A stretch of 64,000 bases of DNA from contig CABUEI010000001.1 in assembly GCA_902490585.1 (NCBI GenBank), positions 1-64,000 on the forward strand, in the 5' to 3' direction. This document shows, one piece after another, positions 51,477-61,265 of this stretch. The position numbers and the translations under genes were made by a program. The notes beneath the pieces are model-generated. The model had not been told where the DNA came from and did no database searches. It saw only the letters and a list, made by a program, of their open reading frames with translations. Every line of letters begins with the position of its first letter. The first letter of the stretch is position 1. The DNA comes from an uncultured Oscillospiraceae bacterium. GTDB lineage: Bacteria > Bacillota > Clostridia > Oscillospirales > Ruminococcaceae.

Positions 51477-51564
51477 GATAATTCCTCCTCGTTTTTTTAT
51501 CTGAAGAATTATATGTCCGTGTCCGGAAGAAAATGACAAGCAACGGGGATTTTTTGTCTTGTGG

Positions 51565-51605
51565 GCAAAAGAAAAGCTGTCATACGTCTTACCGCATGAC
51601 AGCTT
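51565..51605 (-). terminator. intrinsic terminator of the hrcA-grpE-dnaK-dnaJ operon
   Basis: Minus strand AAGCTGTCATGCGG-TAAG-ACGTATGACAGCTT then TTCTTTTG. Confidence 0.9.
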
Positions 51606-51612
51606 GTATTTA

Positions 51613-52800
51613 TTACTGGAAATTCTTCTTGAGGTCGTCGCCGAACTTCTTTATCTTATCAAAGAAACTTGTACGCTTTTCGTAATTTGACGGAGTAAGC
51701 TCCTTTTCAAAGTTCTGCAAAGCGTCTTTCTGCTTCTTGTTCAGCTTCTTGGGTACTTCGATAACTACCCTTACCATCTGGTCGCCCCTGCCTTCACGCT
51801 GGAGCCTCTTTATACCCTTGCCTCTCAGCCTGAAAACAGTACCCGGCTGTGTACCCTCGGGTATGCTGTACTTTACATTGCCGTCTATTGTCGGCACTGT
51901 AAGCTCATCACCAAGGACTGCCTGTGAATATGTTATCGGTATCTCGCACCATACATCAAAGCCCTTACGTTCAAATATCGGGTCTTTACGGACTGTAATG
52001 CGGACATTGAGGTCGCCCTTGGGTCCGCCGTTGGTACCGCAGTTGCCCTCGCCCCTTACACAGAGCGTCTGACCGTTATCTATACCTGCCGGTACATTGA
52101 TAACGACTTTCTTACGGCACTGTACTCTGCCCTGACCGTTACAGGTGGGACACGGAGTTTCTATGATCTTGCCCTTACCGCCGCAACGTGAGCACGGACG
52201 TGTAGAAGACATCATACCGAACATACTTCTCTGCTGTACTCTTACCTGACCGCTGCCGTGACAGTCGGGACAGGTCTTGGGAGTTGTGCCTGCCTTTGCA
52301 CCTGAGCCGTGACAGCTGTCACAGGTTTCGGCACGGTTTATCTCAACCTCGTGCGACAGTCCCTTGCACGCTTCCATAAAGCTTATGTCAAGGCTTATTG
52401 CAATATCAGAACCCTGTCTTGGCGCATTGGGGTTGGAACGCTGTCCGCCGCCACCGCCGCCGAATATTGAGTCGAATATATCACCGAGGTCTATGCCGTC
52501 TGCCGATGAAAATCCACCGGAGAATCCGCCGAATCCACCGCCGAATCCGCCTGCACCGCCGCCATAAGACGGGTCTACACCTGCATGACCGAACTGGTCA
52601 TACTTAGCACGCTTCTGCGGGTCGGAGAGAACGTCATTTGCCTCGTTTATCTCCTTGAACTTTGCTTCAGCCTCGGGATTATCGGGATTCAGGTCGGGGT
52701 GATACTGCTTGGCAAGCTTACGGTAGGCTTTCTTTATTTCATCTTCGGTTGCACCTTTCTGCAAACCGAGCACTTCATAATAATCTCTTTTTTCTGCCAT
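51613..52800 (-). CDS. dnaJ: chaperone DnaJ
   Basis: Hsp40 co-chaperone that delivers clients and stimulates DnaK ATPase. 395 aa: J-domain ([25 protein letters not shown] motif), Gly/Phe-rich linker with GGGFGG runs, zinc domain with four CxxCxGxG motifs ([32 protein letters not shown]) and C-terminal substrate domains, ending in a basic tail [15 protein letters not shown]. Last gene of the heat-shock operon. Confidence 0.98.
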   Translation of the reverse strand: MAEKRDYYEVLGLQKGATEDEIKKAYRKLAKQYHPDLNPDNPEAEAKFKEINEANDVLSDPQKRAKYDQFGHAGVDPSYGGGAGGFGGGFGGFSGGFSSADGIDLGDIFDSIFGGGGGGQRSNPNAPRQGSDIAISLDISFMEACKGLSHEVEINRAETCDSCHGSGAKAGTTPKTCPDCHGSGQVRVQQRSMFGMMSSTRPCSRCGGKGKIIETPCPTCNGQGRVQCRKKVVINVPAGIDNGQTLCVRGEGNCGTNGGPKGDLNVRITVRKDPIFERKGFDVWCEIPITYSQAVLGDELTVPTIDGNVKYSIPEGTQPGTVFRLRGKGIKRLQREGRGDQMVRVVIEVPKKLNKKQKDALQNFEKELTPSNYEKRTSFFDKIKKFGDDLKKNFQ

Positions 52801-52862
52801 AATGATCTTACCTTCCCGACAGAATTATCTGCCGTGTTTTAAAGTATTGCAAAATCAGCAAT

Positions 52863-52886
52863 ATGAGCCGAGAGTTCCCGGCTCAT
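52863..52886 (-). repeat. hairpin in the dnaK-dnaJ intergenic region
   Basis: ATGAGCCG-AGAGTTCC-CGGCTCAT stem without a strong T-tract, in the 103-bp gap. It could lower read-through into dnaJ or mark an RNA-processing site. Confidence 0.5.
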
Positions 52887-52903
52887 ACGCAATGTGTTAT
52901 TAA

Positions 52904-54751
52904 TTAGTTAGCGTCTGTGTAATCAGCGTCAACCACATTATCATCAGAACCGCCTGCGGCATTTGTGCCTTCGCCCTGAACATCTGTCTGAGCCGCACCT
53001 GCCTGCTGAGCTGCTGCACCCTGCTCCTTGTAGATTCTCTCAGCTACTGCGTAGAATGCTGTCTGAAGCTCTTCCTGAGCCTTCTTGATAGCCTCAACAT
53101 CTGTACCCTTGAGTGCTTCCTTCAGTGCGTCGAGCTTGGGATTTACGGAGTCCTTATCAGCCTGTGTAACCTTGTCGCCGAATTCGTTCATTGACTTTTC
53201 AGTCTGGTAAACCATCTGGTCAGCGGCGTTACGAGACTCAACCTCTTCCTTCTTCTTCTTATCCTCAGCGGCGAATGCTTCAGCTTCCTTTACAGCCTTA
53301 TCAATATCGTCCTTGCTCATGTTTGTAGAAGCAGTGATACTGATGTGCTGTTCCTTACCTGTGCCGAGATCCTTTGCAGATACGTTAACGATACCGTTTG
53401 CATCAATATCGAATGTTACTTCGATCTGGGGGATACCACGGGGAGCGGGAGCAATGCCGTCAAGTCTGAACATACCGATCGACTTGTTATCCTTTGCAAA
53501 TTCACGTTCGCCCTGTAAGATATTGATATCAACTGAGGGCTGGTTATCGGAATAAGTTGAGAATATCTGGCTGTGCTTTGTAGGAATGGTCTTGTTTCTC
53601 TCGATCATTCTTGTGCAGACACCGCCTGCTGTTTCGATACCGAGTGACAGAGGAGTTACATCGAGCAGTAACAGACCTGTTACTTCCTTGTTAAGAACAC
53701 CACCCTGGAGAGCGGCACCCATAGCAACGCACTCATCAGGGTTGATGCCCTTGAAGGGTTCCTTGCCTGTATACTTCTTAACAGCTTCCTGTACAGCAGG
53801 GATTCTTGTTGAACCGCCGACTAACAGAACCTTGTCGATTTCGTTCATTGAAAGACCGGAATCGCTGATTGCCTGCTTGAAGGGTCCCATTGTTGCTTCT
53901 ACAAGGTCAGCTGTCAGCTCATTGAACTTAGCTCTTGTAAGCTGAACGTTCAGGTGCTTAGGACCTGTAGCGTCTGCTGTGATATAAGGAATATTTACGT
54001 TTACGGAAGGAGCATTTGAAAGTGCGATCTTAGCCTTTTCTGCTTCGTCCTTTAATCTCTGCATAGCGAACTTATCGTTCTTGAGGTCGATACCGTCGCT
54101 CTTCTTGAACTCTGCTACGAAGTAGTCGATTAATCTCTGGTCGAAGTCATCGCCGCCTAAGTGGTTGTTACCTGCTGTTGCGAGAACTTCCTGAACTCCG
54201 TCGCCGATTTCAATTACGGATACATCGAATGTACCGCCACCGAGGTCGTATACAACGATCTTCTGCTCGTTTTCCTTATCAATGCCGTAAGCTAAAGCTG
54301 CGGCTGTAGGCTCGTTAATGATACGCTGAACGTTAAGACCTGCTATCTGACCTGCGTCCTTTGTTGCCTGACGCTGTGAATCTGTGAAGTAAGCAGGAAC
54401 AGTGATAACTGCGTCTGTTACCTTTTCACCGAGGTAACCCTCAGCCTCTGTCTTCAGCTTCTGAAGAATCATAGCCGAGATTTCCTGAGGTGTGTACTTC
54501 TTACCGTCAATGTCTACCTTGTAATCACTACCCATGTGACGCTTGATTGAAATAACTGTCTTATCGGGGTTTGTAACTGCCTGGTTCTTAGCGAGCTGAC
54601 CTACCAGACGCTCGCCGTCCTTTGTGAAAGCAACAACTGAAGGAGTTGTTCTTGCACCTTCGCTGTTTGTGATAACAGTAGGCTCGCCGCCTTCGATAAC
54701 TGCTACACATGAATTTGTTGTACCTAAGTCAATACCTATTATTTTTCCCAT
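52904..54751 (-). CDS. dnaK: chaperone DnaK (Hsp70)
   Basis: 615-aa ATP-dependent chaperone that binds unfolded peptides. N-terminal actin-fold ATPase: [27 protein letters not shown] and [12 protein letters not shown]; the linker [20 protein letters not shown]-terminal substrate domain and a flexible Gly/Ala-rich tail ending in DADYTDAN. Third in the CIRCE-regulated operon. Confidence 0.99.
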   Translation of the reverse strand: MGKIIGIDLGTTNSCVAVIEGGEPTVITNSEGARTTPSVVAFTKDGERLVGQLAKNQAVTNPDKTVISIKRHMGSDYKVDIDGKKYTPQEISAMILQKLKTEAEGYLGEKVTDAVITVPAYFTDSQRQATKDAGQIAGLNVQRIINEPTAAALAYGIDKENEQKIVVYDLGGGTFDVSVIEIGDGVQEVLATAGNNHLGGDDFDQRLIDYFVAEFKKSDGIDLKNDKFAMQRLKDEAEKAKIALSNAPSVNVNIPYITADATGPKHLNVQLTRAKFNELTADLVEATMGPFKQAISDSGLSMNEIDKVLLVGGSTRIPAVQEAVKKYTGKEPFKGINPDECVAMGAALQGGVLNKEVTGLLLLDVTPLSLGIETAGGVCTRMIERNKTIPTKHSQIFSTYSDNQPSVDINILQGEREFAKDNKSIGMFRLDGIAPAPRGIPQIEVTFDIDANGIVNVSAKDLGTGKEQHISITASTNMSKDDIDKAVKEAEAFAAEDKKKKEEVESRNAADQMVYQTEKSMNEFGDKVTQADKDSVNPKLDALKEALKGTDVEAIKKAQEELQTAFYAVAERIYKEQGAAAQQAGAAQTDVQGEGTNAAGGSDDNVVDADYTDAN

Positions 54752-54826
54752 GATAATTATCTCCTTGCTGTAAGGTTCATAACCGAACCCTTTATTTTTC
54801 GGGGTTTAACCCATTTGATTGCTTTT

Positions 54827-55387
54827 TTACTTTACGACTGCTACCATCGCAAAACGGAGAACTTTTTCTCCAATCTTATAGCCTTTCTGAAATGTGGCGG
54901 CTATGGTACCCTCTTCCTTGCTGTCGTCCTCAACCTGCTGTACAGCCTGATGATACGAAGGATTGAACTGTGCGCCGTCCGATTCGATCGTTTCAACGCC
55001 TAAGTTCTGAAGAGCCGTAACAAAGCTCTCGTGTATCATCTCGACGCCCTTCTTGTAGTCGGGGTCTTTGCACTCCGCCGCAAGCGCTCTGTCGAGATTA
55101 TCCATAACGGGTAAAAACTCCGTTAAGTTTCTTGCCGTGATTTCAGGGGAAAGCTCCATTCTTTCCTTGGCGGTACGTTTTCTGTAGTTGTCGAACTCCG
55201 CCATGGTTCTCAGTAGCTTATCTTTAAGGTCGGCAATTTCAAGATCCTTGGGATCTACCTTGATTTCTTCGGCTTTTGTTTCAGCCTTTTCTTCTGTCAC
55301 CTCTTCGGTCTTTTCAGCTACTTCTTCAGTGGCTGTGTCTGCGGTCTGCTGAGTTTCTTCCTTGGTTTCCTTTTCTTTCTTACTCAA
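54827..55387 (-). CDS. grpE: nucleotide exchange factor GrpE
   Basis: 186-aa dimeric exchange factor releasing ADP from DnaK. A long acidic, Glu/Thr-rich N-terminus (residues 1-50), coiled-coil helix (LKDKLLRTMAEFDNYRKRTAKER) and C-terminal beta-wing (VEMIHESFVTALQNLGVETIE). The ATG overlaps the hrcA stop by 4 nt. Confidence 0.97.
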   Translation of the reverse strand: MSKKEKETKEETQQTADTATEEVAEKTEEVTEEKAETKAEEIKVDPKDLEIADLKDKLLRTMAEFDNYRKRTAKERMELSPEITARNLTEFLPVMDNLDRALAAECKDPDYKKGVEMIHESFVTALQNLGVETIESDGAQFNPSYHQAVQQVEDDSKEEGTIAATFQKGYKIGEKVLRFAMVAVVK

Positions 55388-56436
55388 ACTGAATCCGCCT
55401 CCTTTTCATCGTTCTTTTCTTCTTCCTCATCATTGCCTCCGGACAATGCGTCGGTGACCTTTGATGAGAAATATTCAATATAAGGAATCAGCTTCTTGTA
55501 GTCCAGTCTTACAGGACCTATAACTCCGAAAGAACCTGCCTTTCGTCCGTCCTTATTAAAGCTTGCCGCTATCAGACTGGAATTTGTAACGGCAAATGTA
55601 TCACTTTCGGCTCCGAACTTTATCTGTATGCCTGAGAACGTATCGTCAAGCCATCTGCAAAGCTCGTTCTTACCGTCAAGTATCGTTGCTATCTGAGTGT
55701 TTGAGAAATCCGAGCAGGTCAGAAGGTTTTTCTCACCGCTGAACTCTACCTGCTGCTGCATCTCAGCCGATATATCAACTACCGCCTTGAGAAGCGGCGA
55801 TAACGTCATCATATATCCGCCCATTGCCTGCGTCAGCTTTTCGATGTATTCATCCGAAAGCTCGTCAAGATTTACACCTTTGAGATTTTCGTTTACAAAC
55901 TGTGTGAAGAAATCCATCTGTTCGTTTGTAAGGTCAAAGCTCAGTCTGCAAACCCTGTTTCTGATATTACCCTCAGAGGTTATCAGAAGAAGAACGTACA
56001 TTCTTTTGCCTGTCGGGATAACGTCTACCTTTGTTATAACCGAAAACTTGTTTACGGTGTTGGTAGAAACTATCGCACATTTAGTAATATCCGCAAGCGC
56101 CCTTGACGCATTGTCGATTATTTCATCGTCAGTCGCTCCGCCGATATTGTCAAATATACGGTCGATCTCTTCTTTTTCTTCATCGGGTAACTGTGCGGGT
56201 GACATTACCTTTTCTATATAAAGTCTCAGTCCCTGATATGTCGGGAGCCGTCCCGAACTGGTATGTGTATGTTCGAGATAGCCTTGCTGTTCAAGCGCCG
56301 CCATCTCATTTCTTATTGTTGCACTCGATACCGCATTGTCAAGTTTCTCTGCGATCAGCTTTGAGCCGACCGCCTCGCCTGTGCGTATATATTCATCAAC
56401 AATCGCTTCAAGGATCCTGAGTGTACGGTTTTCCAT
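55384..56436 (-). CDS. hrcA: heat-inducible transcription repressor HrcA
   Basis: 350-aa repressor that binds CIRCE and is kept active by GroEL. N-terminal winged helix (YIRTGEAVGSKLIAEKLDNAVSSATIRNEM), central GAF-like domain and an acidic tail (DEEEEKNDEKEADSV). First gene of the operon, autoregulated through the CIRCE element at 56505-56531. Confidence 0.97.
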   Translation of the reverse strand: MENRTLRILEAIVDEYIRTGEAVGSKLIAEKLDNAVSSATIRNEMAALEQQGYLEHTHTSSGRLPTYQGLRLYIEKVMSPAQLPDEEKEEIDRIFDNIGGATDDEIIDNASRALADITKCAIVSTNTVNKFSVITKVDVIPTGKRMYVLLLITSEGNIRNRVCRLSFDLTNEQMDFFTQFVNENLKGVNLDELSDEYIEKLTQAMGGYMMTLSPLLKAVVDISAEMQQQVEFSGEKNLLTCSDFSNTQIATILDGKNELCRWLDDTFSGIQIKFGAESDTFAVTNSSLIAASFNKDGRKAGSFGVIGPVRLDYKKLIPYIEYFSSKVTDALSGGNDEEEEKNDEKEADSV

Positions 56437-56504
56437 GTTCCTATCCCCTTCTTTCAGCGGAGTTCCGCTGTTTCCGGCTCGTTAGCACTCAATAAATTTC
56501 TTTG

Positions 56505-56531
56505 CTAGCACTCTACCTCTCTGAGTGCTAA
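56505..56531 (-). promoter_or_regulatory. CIRCE operator, with an extra half-site upstream in the leader
   Basis: CTAGCACTC-N9-GAGTGCTAA, one base from the canonical TTAGCACTC-N9-GAGTGCTAA. It overlaps the predicted transcription start. A lone TTAGCACTC lies at 56482-56490, between CIRCE and hrcA. Confidence 0.92.
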
Positions 56532-56535
56532 ACAC

Positions 56536-56564
56536 AATATATCACACTTTTTGCACTTTGTCAA
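56536..56564 (-). promoter_or_regulatory. sigma-A-type promoter of the heat-shock operon
   Basis: Minus strand TTGACA (56559-56564), 17 bp, TATATT (56536-56541), immediately upstream of CIRCE. Confidence 0.85.
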
Positions 56565-56731
56565 GAGGTTTTTGACTAAAATTTGCACAAATCATTATTA
56601 ATTTTCATGTACGAATTTGTGCATTTACATTTTTTAGAATTTCCTATAACTTCTGTCTTAATAATGATGCGGATTTTTACGCATACTATTCATACCGTTC
56701 GTGATACAAAAATTTTTCGAAAGGAATAAAC

Positions 56732-57022
56732 ATGGATAACCTGAACCTCAAAAAGCAAAATGAACTTATGAAAAAGCCCGTCCCCGAAACTCCTGAGGAG
56801 CGCAGTGAAACGGAAGAAATAATACTTGATAATTTCTGCGGTTGCTGTTCTTCGTGCGACTGCACCGGGCTTATTCCGTCCGACCCCGACAGTAAAGCTC
56901 AGGCTGACGAATATCGCAATGTTCTGCCTTATGCCGTGCCGAATACTGACGGTGTACCGTATCCCGAAAACAACAAAAGTAAAAAGACTTACGGTAAAGC
57001 CGGTACGCACGGTGGCGTATAA
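56732..57022 (+). CDS. small Cys-cluster protein, hypothetical
   Basis: 96 aa; a GAAAGGA ribosome site lies 7 nt before the ATG. A central NFCGCCSSCDCTG cluster of five cysteines suggests metal binding; the rest is hydrophilic and Pro-rich. No family recognised. It is a lone plus-strand gene between the divergent hrcA and a convergent HAD gene. Confidence 0.65.
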   Translation: MDNLNLKKQNELMKKPVPETPEERSETEEIILDNFCGCCSSCDCTGLIPSDPDSKAQADEYRNVLPYAVPNTDGVPYPENNKSKKTYGKAGTHGGV

Positions 57023-57027
57023 ATATC

Positions 57028-57064
57028 AAAAGGCTGTCAGCTAACAACGCCGACAGCCTTTATA
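57028..57064. terminator. bidirectional intrinsic terminator
   Basis: AAAGGCTGTC...GACAGCCTTT with a 13-nt loop, then TATAATT, between convergent genes. Confidence 0.75.
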
Positions 57065-57065
57065 A

Positions 57066-57722
57066 TTATTTGATGTTTTCCAGTACGTCTATCACCTTAT
57101 CGAGTGACGGCGCAACCGCATATACAGCCTTTAGCTGTTCTTCCTCAGGCTCGGTAAGATCGGGTACCATTACGGTGACACAACCTGCACTGCTTGCCGA
57201 TTTTACACCGTTCGGGCTGTCCTCAAGTGCCATGCACTGCGAGGGTTCAAGCCCGAGCCTTTCGCAAGCGTAAAGATATATATCGGGACACGGTTTGCCG
57301 TTTTCAAGCATATTACCGCAGATTATCGTTTCAAACTTATCATACACGCCTATCTTTTTGAGGTATTCCTCGGCACGTTCTATATTGGTGGCCGTAGCGA
57401 CCGCCGTCCTGTAGCCGTGCACAGTGAGATAGTCAAGCAGAGTATCAAGACCCTGCTTCTTCTCTATACCGTGTACGTCCGTATATTCTTTCATCAGCTT
57501 TACACGCAGATCGTGTATAGCCATATAGTCACAATCCTCGCCGAACCATTCTTTAAGCTGAGGTATTGCGAACTTTCTTGAAAACGATCTCAGTGCAAGT
57601 GCGTGCTTACGCTCCATAGGAAAGCCGAGCTTGTTTGCCGCTTCGCACCAGTATTTGACCAGCAGTTTCTCGGTATCGAGCATAAGCCCGTCCATATCGA
57701 ATATTACAGCTTTTATCTCCAT
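57066..57722 (-). CDS. HAD-family phosphatase/phosphomutase-like protein
   Basis: 218-aa HAD of the beta-phosphoglucomutase/CbbY group: motif I FDMDGLMLDTE (Asp9, Asp11), motif II ATATNIERA, the catalytic-region KPCPDIYLYA, motif IV ALEDSPNGV. It could be a phosphomutase or a sugar phosphatase; the motif set does not decide. 13 nt after pcrA, so co-transcribed. Confidence 0.88.
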   Translation of the reverse strand: MEIKAVIFDMDGLMLDTEKLLVKYWCEAANKLGFPMERKHALALRSFSRKFAIPQLKEWFGEDCDYMAIHDLRVKLMKEYTDVHGIEKKQGLDTLLDYLTVHGYRTAVATATNIERAEEYLKKIGVYDKFETIICGNMLENGKPCPDIYLYACERLGLEPSQCMALEDSPNGVKSASSAGCVTVMVPDLTEPEEEQLKAVYAVAPSLDKVIDVLENIK

Positions 57723-57735
57723 AGTTTCTCCCGTC

Positions 57736-60114
57736 TTATATCTTCGTCATCTTTGCAAACTTTGCGGCAACCTTCTTTGTGCCTTTATCGTCAAACGCTA
57801 TCTCAAGCAGCCAGTCGCCGCCCATAGCCTTGGCGGAAAGTATCGTACCGTCACCGAACACTCCGTGATGCACACGTTCACCCGGCGCATAGCTTACATT
57901 CTCTGTACGCTTTTCCATCTCATGCTGTTCTGTACGGTAAGACCTCTGCTGTTGCTGTAAATAGCTTGCACGGGGCTTCATCTGTTCCGCACTTCTTGCC
58001 GCCGCAGATGCCGTTATAGCCGTATGGTCATCATAAGCCATATACTGTGACGGTATTTCCACTACAAAGCGTGAAACCTTGTTTCTCATTGTCTGACCGT
58101 ACAGCATACGCTGTTTTGCACAGGTGAAATAAAGATGTCTTTTTGCTCTTGTTATAGCAACATAGGCAAGTCGGCGTTCTTCTTCTATTTCCATAGGGTC
58201 AAACTGTGAGCGGTAACCGGGGAAGATATTTTCCTCCGCACCGACTACAAATACGGTATCAAATTCCAGACCCTTTGCCGAGTGCATTGTCATGAGTACT
58301 GTCTTATCATCATCGGCTTCATAGCTGTCCATATCGGAAACCAGTGCTACCTGCTCCAGAAATTCGGACAATCCTGCACCCTCGTTTTCCTTTGCAAAGG
58401 TTATCATGTTTGATTTAAGTTCGTTTATATTTTCAAGACGGACTTCACCCTCAAGTCCCTGTCTTTGCATAGCTTCTCTGTAGCCGAAACGGTCAAGTAT
58501 ATCGTCTATAAGGCTACCGTCCGAAATATCATCAGTATGCTGTGACAGCTCATGGAATGTTTCGCCGAGCGGCACCAGCACCTTTGCCTTTCTGGAAAGC
58601 GACGGCAGACTTTCACTCTCACACATTGCCTGTACATAGGATATTCCCATACCGGATACTATACGGTTCAGCTCGTCAAGCGTCGCCGCACCTATTCCTC
58701 TTATCGGCTCGTTTACTATTCTGCCGAAACGCACCTCATCATAATTATTATTGAGAACGCACAGATATGCAATTATGTCCTTGATTTCCTTACGCTCATA
58801 GAAACGCACGCCGCCGATTATCTTATAAGGTATACCGCTCTTTGCAAGCGTTGTTTCGACTGTTCTTGACTGGGCGTTGTTGCGGTAGAGTATAACGTGG
58901 TCGGCATACTTCTTGCCCTGCTTCACGCCGTCAAGGATACGTTCTGTTATGAACATAGCCTCTTCCTGCTCTGTCGAGAAACGATCCATTCTTATCTTGT
59001 CACCGTCACCAAGGTCCGACCACAGATTTTTGTCCTTATGCTGTGTATTATTTGCAATGACCGCATTTGCCGCTTTTAGTATTGTAGCGGTTGAACGATA
59101 GTTCTGCTCAAGTTTTATAACCTCTGCACCGAACTCTTCTTCAAACGAGAGAATATTCTCGATAGTGGCACCTCTGAAACGGTAAATACTCTGATCCTCA
59201 TCGCCTACAACGCACAGGTTTCCGCTGCCCTCTGCAAGCAGTGATACCAGCTTGTACTGTGCCGCATTGGTATCCTGATACTCGTCCACCATTATGTATT
59301 TAAATCTGTTCTGCCAGTGTGAAAGCACGTCCGGGCACTGTGCGAACAACCTTACCGTCAGCATGATTATATCGTCAAAGTCGAGTGCATTCGCCGCCGC
59401 AAGCCTTGACTGATAATCTGTATAGATAGTCTTTGCGGTTGACAGCTGATAGTCGTCATTTCCGTTCCTGCCCTTTGTGCTGAACTTATCGGGTGTTATC
59501 AGCTTGTCCTTTGAACGTGAAATTAAATTCTGTATTGACTTCGGGGTTACCGCCTTATCGGATATGTTATGCTCTTTCATCACCGTCTTGATGACTTTAA
59601 GCTGATCGTCGGTATCATATATGGTGAAGTTAGATTTATAGCCCATGCCCAGCTCTTCTATATCCTGACGGAGTATTCTCACGCAGGCACTGTGGAACGT
59701 TGCCGCCCATATACCGTTAACATCGGCACCCATGTTTTCAAGACGCTCCTTGAGTTCTGCCGCCGCCTTATTTGTAAAGGTTACCGCAAGTATATTCCAC
59801 GGATTTATTCTGTCCTCGCCGAAAATTTCCGCCAGTCGCTCAGCCGCATCAAAGTTGTTGATTTCTCCCGCCAGAAAGCTCTGTGCAAATGCAACATCAT
59901 CGTCCGACAGCTCTCTTACCGTATTGCTGTTATACGCATTTCCGAAAAGGAGCATATTTGCTATACGGTTACAAAGTACAGTAGTCTTACCGCTTCCTGC
60001 GCCTGCAACTATCAGCACTGCCCCGTTTATACGGAACACCGCCTTTTTCTGCATATCGTTTGTACGGCTGAAATACTTGTTCAGCACCTGCTTTTTGAGT
60101 GTTAAATAGTCCAT
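57736..60114 (-). CDS. pcrA: ATP-dependent DNA helicase PcrA (UvrD/Rep family)
   Basis: 792-aa SF1A 3'-5' helicase for repair and replication. Walker [13 protein letters not shown] at about 36-47, DEYQDTNAAQYKL (motif II), QNYRSTATI and the C-terminal motif VI VAITRAKRHLYF are intact. The last 60 residues (GERVHHGVFGDGTILSA) match the PcrA-type RNA polymerase-interacting domain. Ribosome site AAGGGG, 4-5 nt before the start. Confidence 0.97.
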   Translation of the reverse strand: MDYLTLKKQVLNKYFSRTNDMQKKAVFRINGAVLIVAGAGSGKTTVLCNRIANMLLFGNAYNSNTVRELSDDDVAFAQSFLAGEINNFDAAERLAEIFGEDRINPWNILAVTFTNKAAAELKERLENMGADVNGIWAATFHSACVRILRQDIEELGMGYKSNFTIYDTDDQLKVIKTVMKEHNISDKAVTPKSIQNLISRSKDKLITPDKFSTKGRNGNDDYQLSTAKTIYTDYQSRLAAANALDFDDIIMLTVRLFAQCPDVLSHWQNRFKYIMVDEYQDTNAAQYKLVSLLAEGSGNLCVVGDEDQSIYRFRGATIENILSFEEEFGAEVIKLEQNYRSTATILKAANAVIANNTQHKDKNLWSDLGDGDKIRMDRFSTEQEEAMFITERILDGVKQGKKYADHVILYRNNAQSRTVETTLAKSGIPYKIIGGVRFYERKEIKDIIAYLCVLNNNYDEVRFGRIVNEPIRGIGAATLDELNRIVSGMGISYVQAMCESESLPSLSRKAKVLVPLGETFHELSQHTDDISDGSLIDDILDRFGYREAMQRQGLEGEVRLENINELKSNMITFAKENEGAGLSEFLEQVALVSDMDSYEADDDKTVLMTMHSAKGLEFDTVFVVGAEENIFPGYRSQFDPMEIEEERRLAYVAITRAKRHLYFTCAKQRMLYGQTMRNKVSRFVVEIPSQYMAYDDHTAITASAAARSAEQMKPRASYLQQQQRSYRTEQHEMEKRTENVSYAPGERVHHGVFGDGTILSAKAMGGDWLLEIAFDDKGTKKVAAKFAKMTKI

Positions 60115-60180
60115 AATTACCCCTTGATTTTAATACCGCTTAAACGGCAAGAACGGGGAGGGTATTCCCCTCCCCTGATT

Positions 60181-60254
60181 TTTAATGAAAAATGAATAAC
60201 GAAAAATGAATAATGATTAATTGAGGTTGCCCTACGGGCGTATTTCAAAATTCC
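60181..60254 (+). repeat. AATGAATAAT-type repeat with hairpin, copy B
   Basis: AATGAATAACGAAAAATGAATAATGA motifs (kept short), then AATTGAGG, a GCCC-TAC-GGGC hairpin and ATTTCAAAATT. Same design as 13071-13135. A GGGGAGGG/CCCTCCCC hairpin at about 60155-60174 precedes it. Confidence 0.6.
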
Positions 60255-60277
60255 TTATTCTGACCGCACCAAAGCTA

Positions 60278-61198
60278 TCAGTTGCTCTTTGATGTGTTGT
60301 CGCTCTTGCTTTCTGTACTGCTTGCACTGCTGTCGAGATTTACGAAAGGATTTACACCGTCACCGATTATCTGAGGTAACTGACCGTTCCAGCTGTTTAT
60401 CTTCATGTAATCAATGTAGTTGGGGCTTGTTTCAAGCTGTTTCTGTACAGCCTGGATAGCGTAAGCCTGAGCGTCGGCTTCAAGCTTCGTGCTGTCCGCC
60501 TTTGCCTGAGCGGCGATAACGACCTGCTTTGCCTCTTCCTCTTTTTCCTTTGTCTTGTTCTCCATCTTGAGAGCGTCCTGTGCGGCTATGACCTTAGCCT
60601 GAATTGAAGTTTCAAACGCTTCGTCAAATGCAAGGTTCTCTATTGCAAAAGAAACAACTATAATACCGCTAGGAGCAAGCGTCTGCGTAAGCTCCTCCTG
60701 TATAGTCTGCTGAACGTCGGCTCTTGACTGTACAAGTTCCTCCGCCTTGACCTTACCGATTTCATTCTTGGAAATCTTGGCAACGTTCTGAACGAGAAGC
60801 TTTGACTCGACATTGTCGATACCGACATTTCTTATAATGTCGGACAGCTTTGCACTGTCGTATCTGTAGTTGAGCTTGAGCTGTAAAGACTGTACCGTCT
60901 GTGTATCGCTTGTATAAGCGTCGTCGGTCACGGAATAAACCTGTTCTCTTGTATCAACCTGTCTTATCTCTTCTATAAAAGGTATACAGAAGTTAAGACC
61001 GGGCGCAAGATTGTCCTGAGTTATCTTTCCGAATGTGTACTTTACGCCGATAAAGCCTTCATTTACTATCGAGAAGCAGTTGAATAAAACGATAATAAGA
61101 GCCACGGCTATAACAGCGATAACAACTATCTTTCCTGCTTTCTTCCCGTTGAATTCCTTAGTGTCCGATGAGCTTGTGCTGAATTTCATTTCTGCCAT
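60278..61198 (-). CDS. prohibitin-family SPFH/Band 7 membrane protein
   Basis: 306-aa protein with one N-terminal transmembrane helix (about residues 22-46) and an SPFH domain (NEGFIGVKYTFGKITQDNLAPGLNF; VQSRADVQQTIQEELTQTLAPSGI), then a charged helical region (KMENKTKEKEEEAKQVVIAAQ) and a Ser-rich tail. SPFH proteins scaffold membrane microdomains and modulate FtsH-type proteases. No partner gene is adjacent. Confidence 0.9.
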   Translation of the reverse strand: MAEMKFSTSSSDTKEFNGKKAGKIVVIAVIAVALIIVLFNCFSIVNEGFIGVKYTFGKITQDNLAPGLNFCIPFIEEIRQVDTREQVYSVTDDAYTSDTQTVQSLQLKLNYRYDSAKLSDIIRNVGIDNVESKLLVQNVAKISKNEIGKVKAEELVQSRADVQQTIQEELTQTLAPSGIIVVSFAIENLAFDEAFETSIQAKVIAAQDALKMENKTKEKEEEAKQVVIAAQAKADSTKLEADAQAYAIQAVQKQLETSPNYIDYMKINSWNGQLPQIIGDGVNPFVNLDSSASSTESKSDNTSKSN

Positions 61199-61265
61199 AA
61201 TATTTGCCTTTCTTTTGTCGGGTTTATGTTACATTAACAGAATAACACAAGGTTATTAACTGCAC

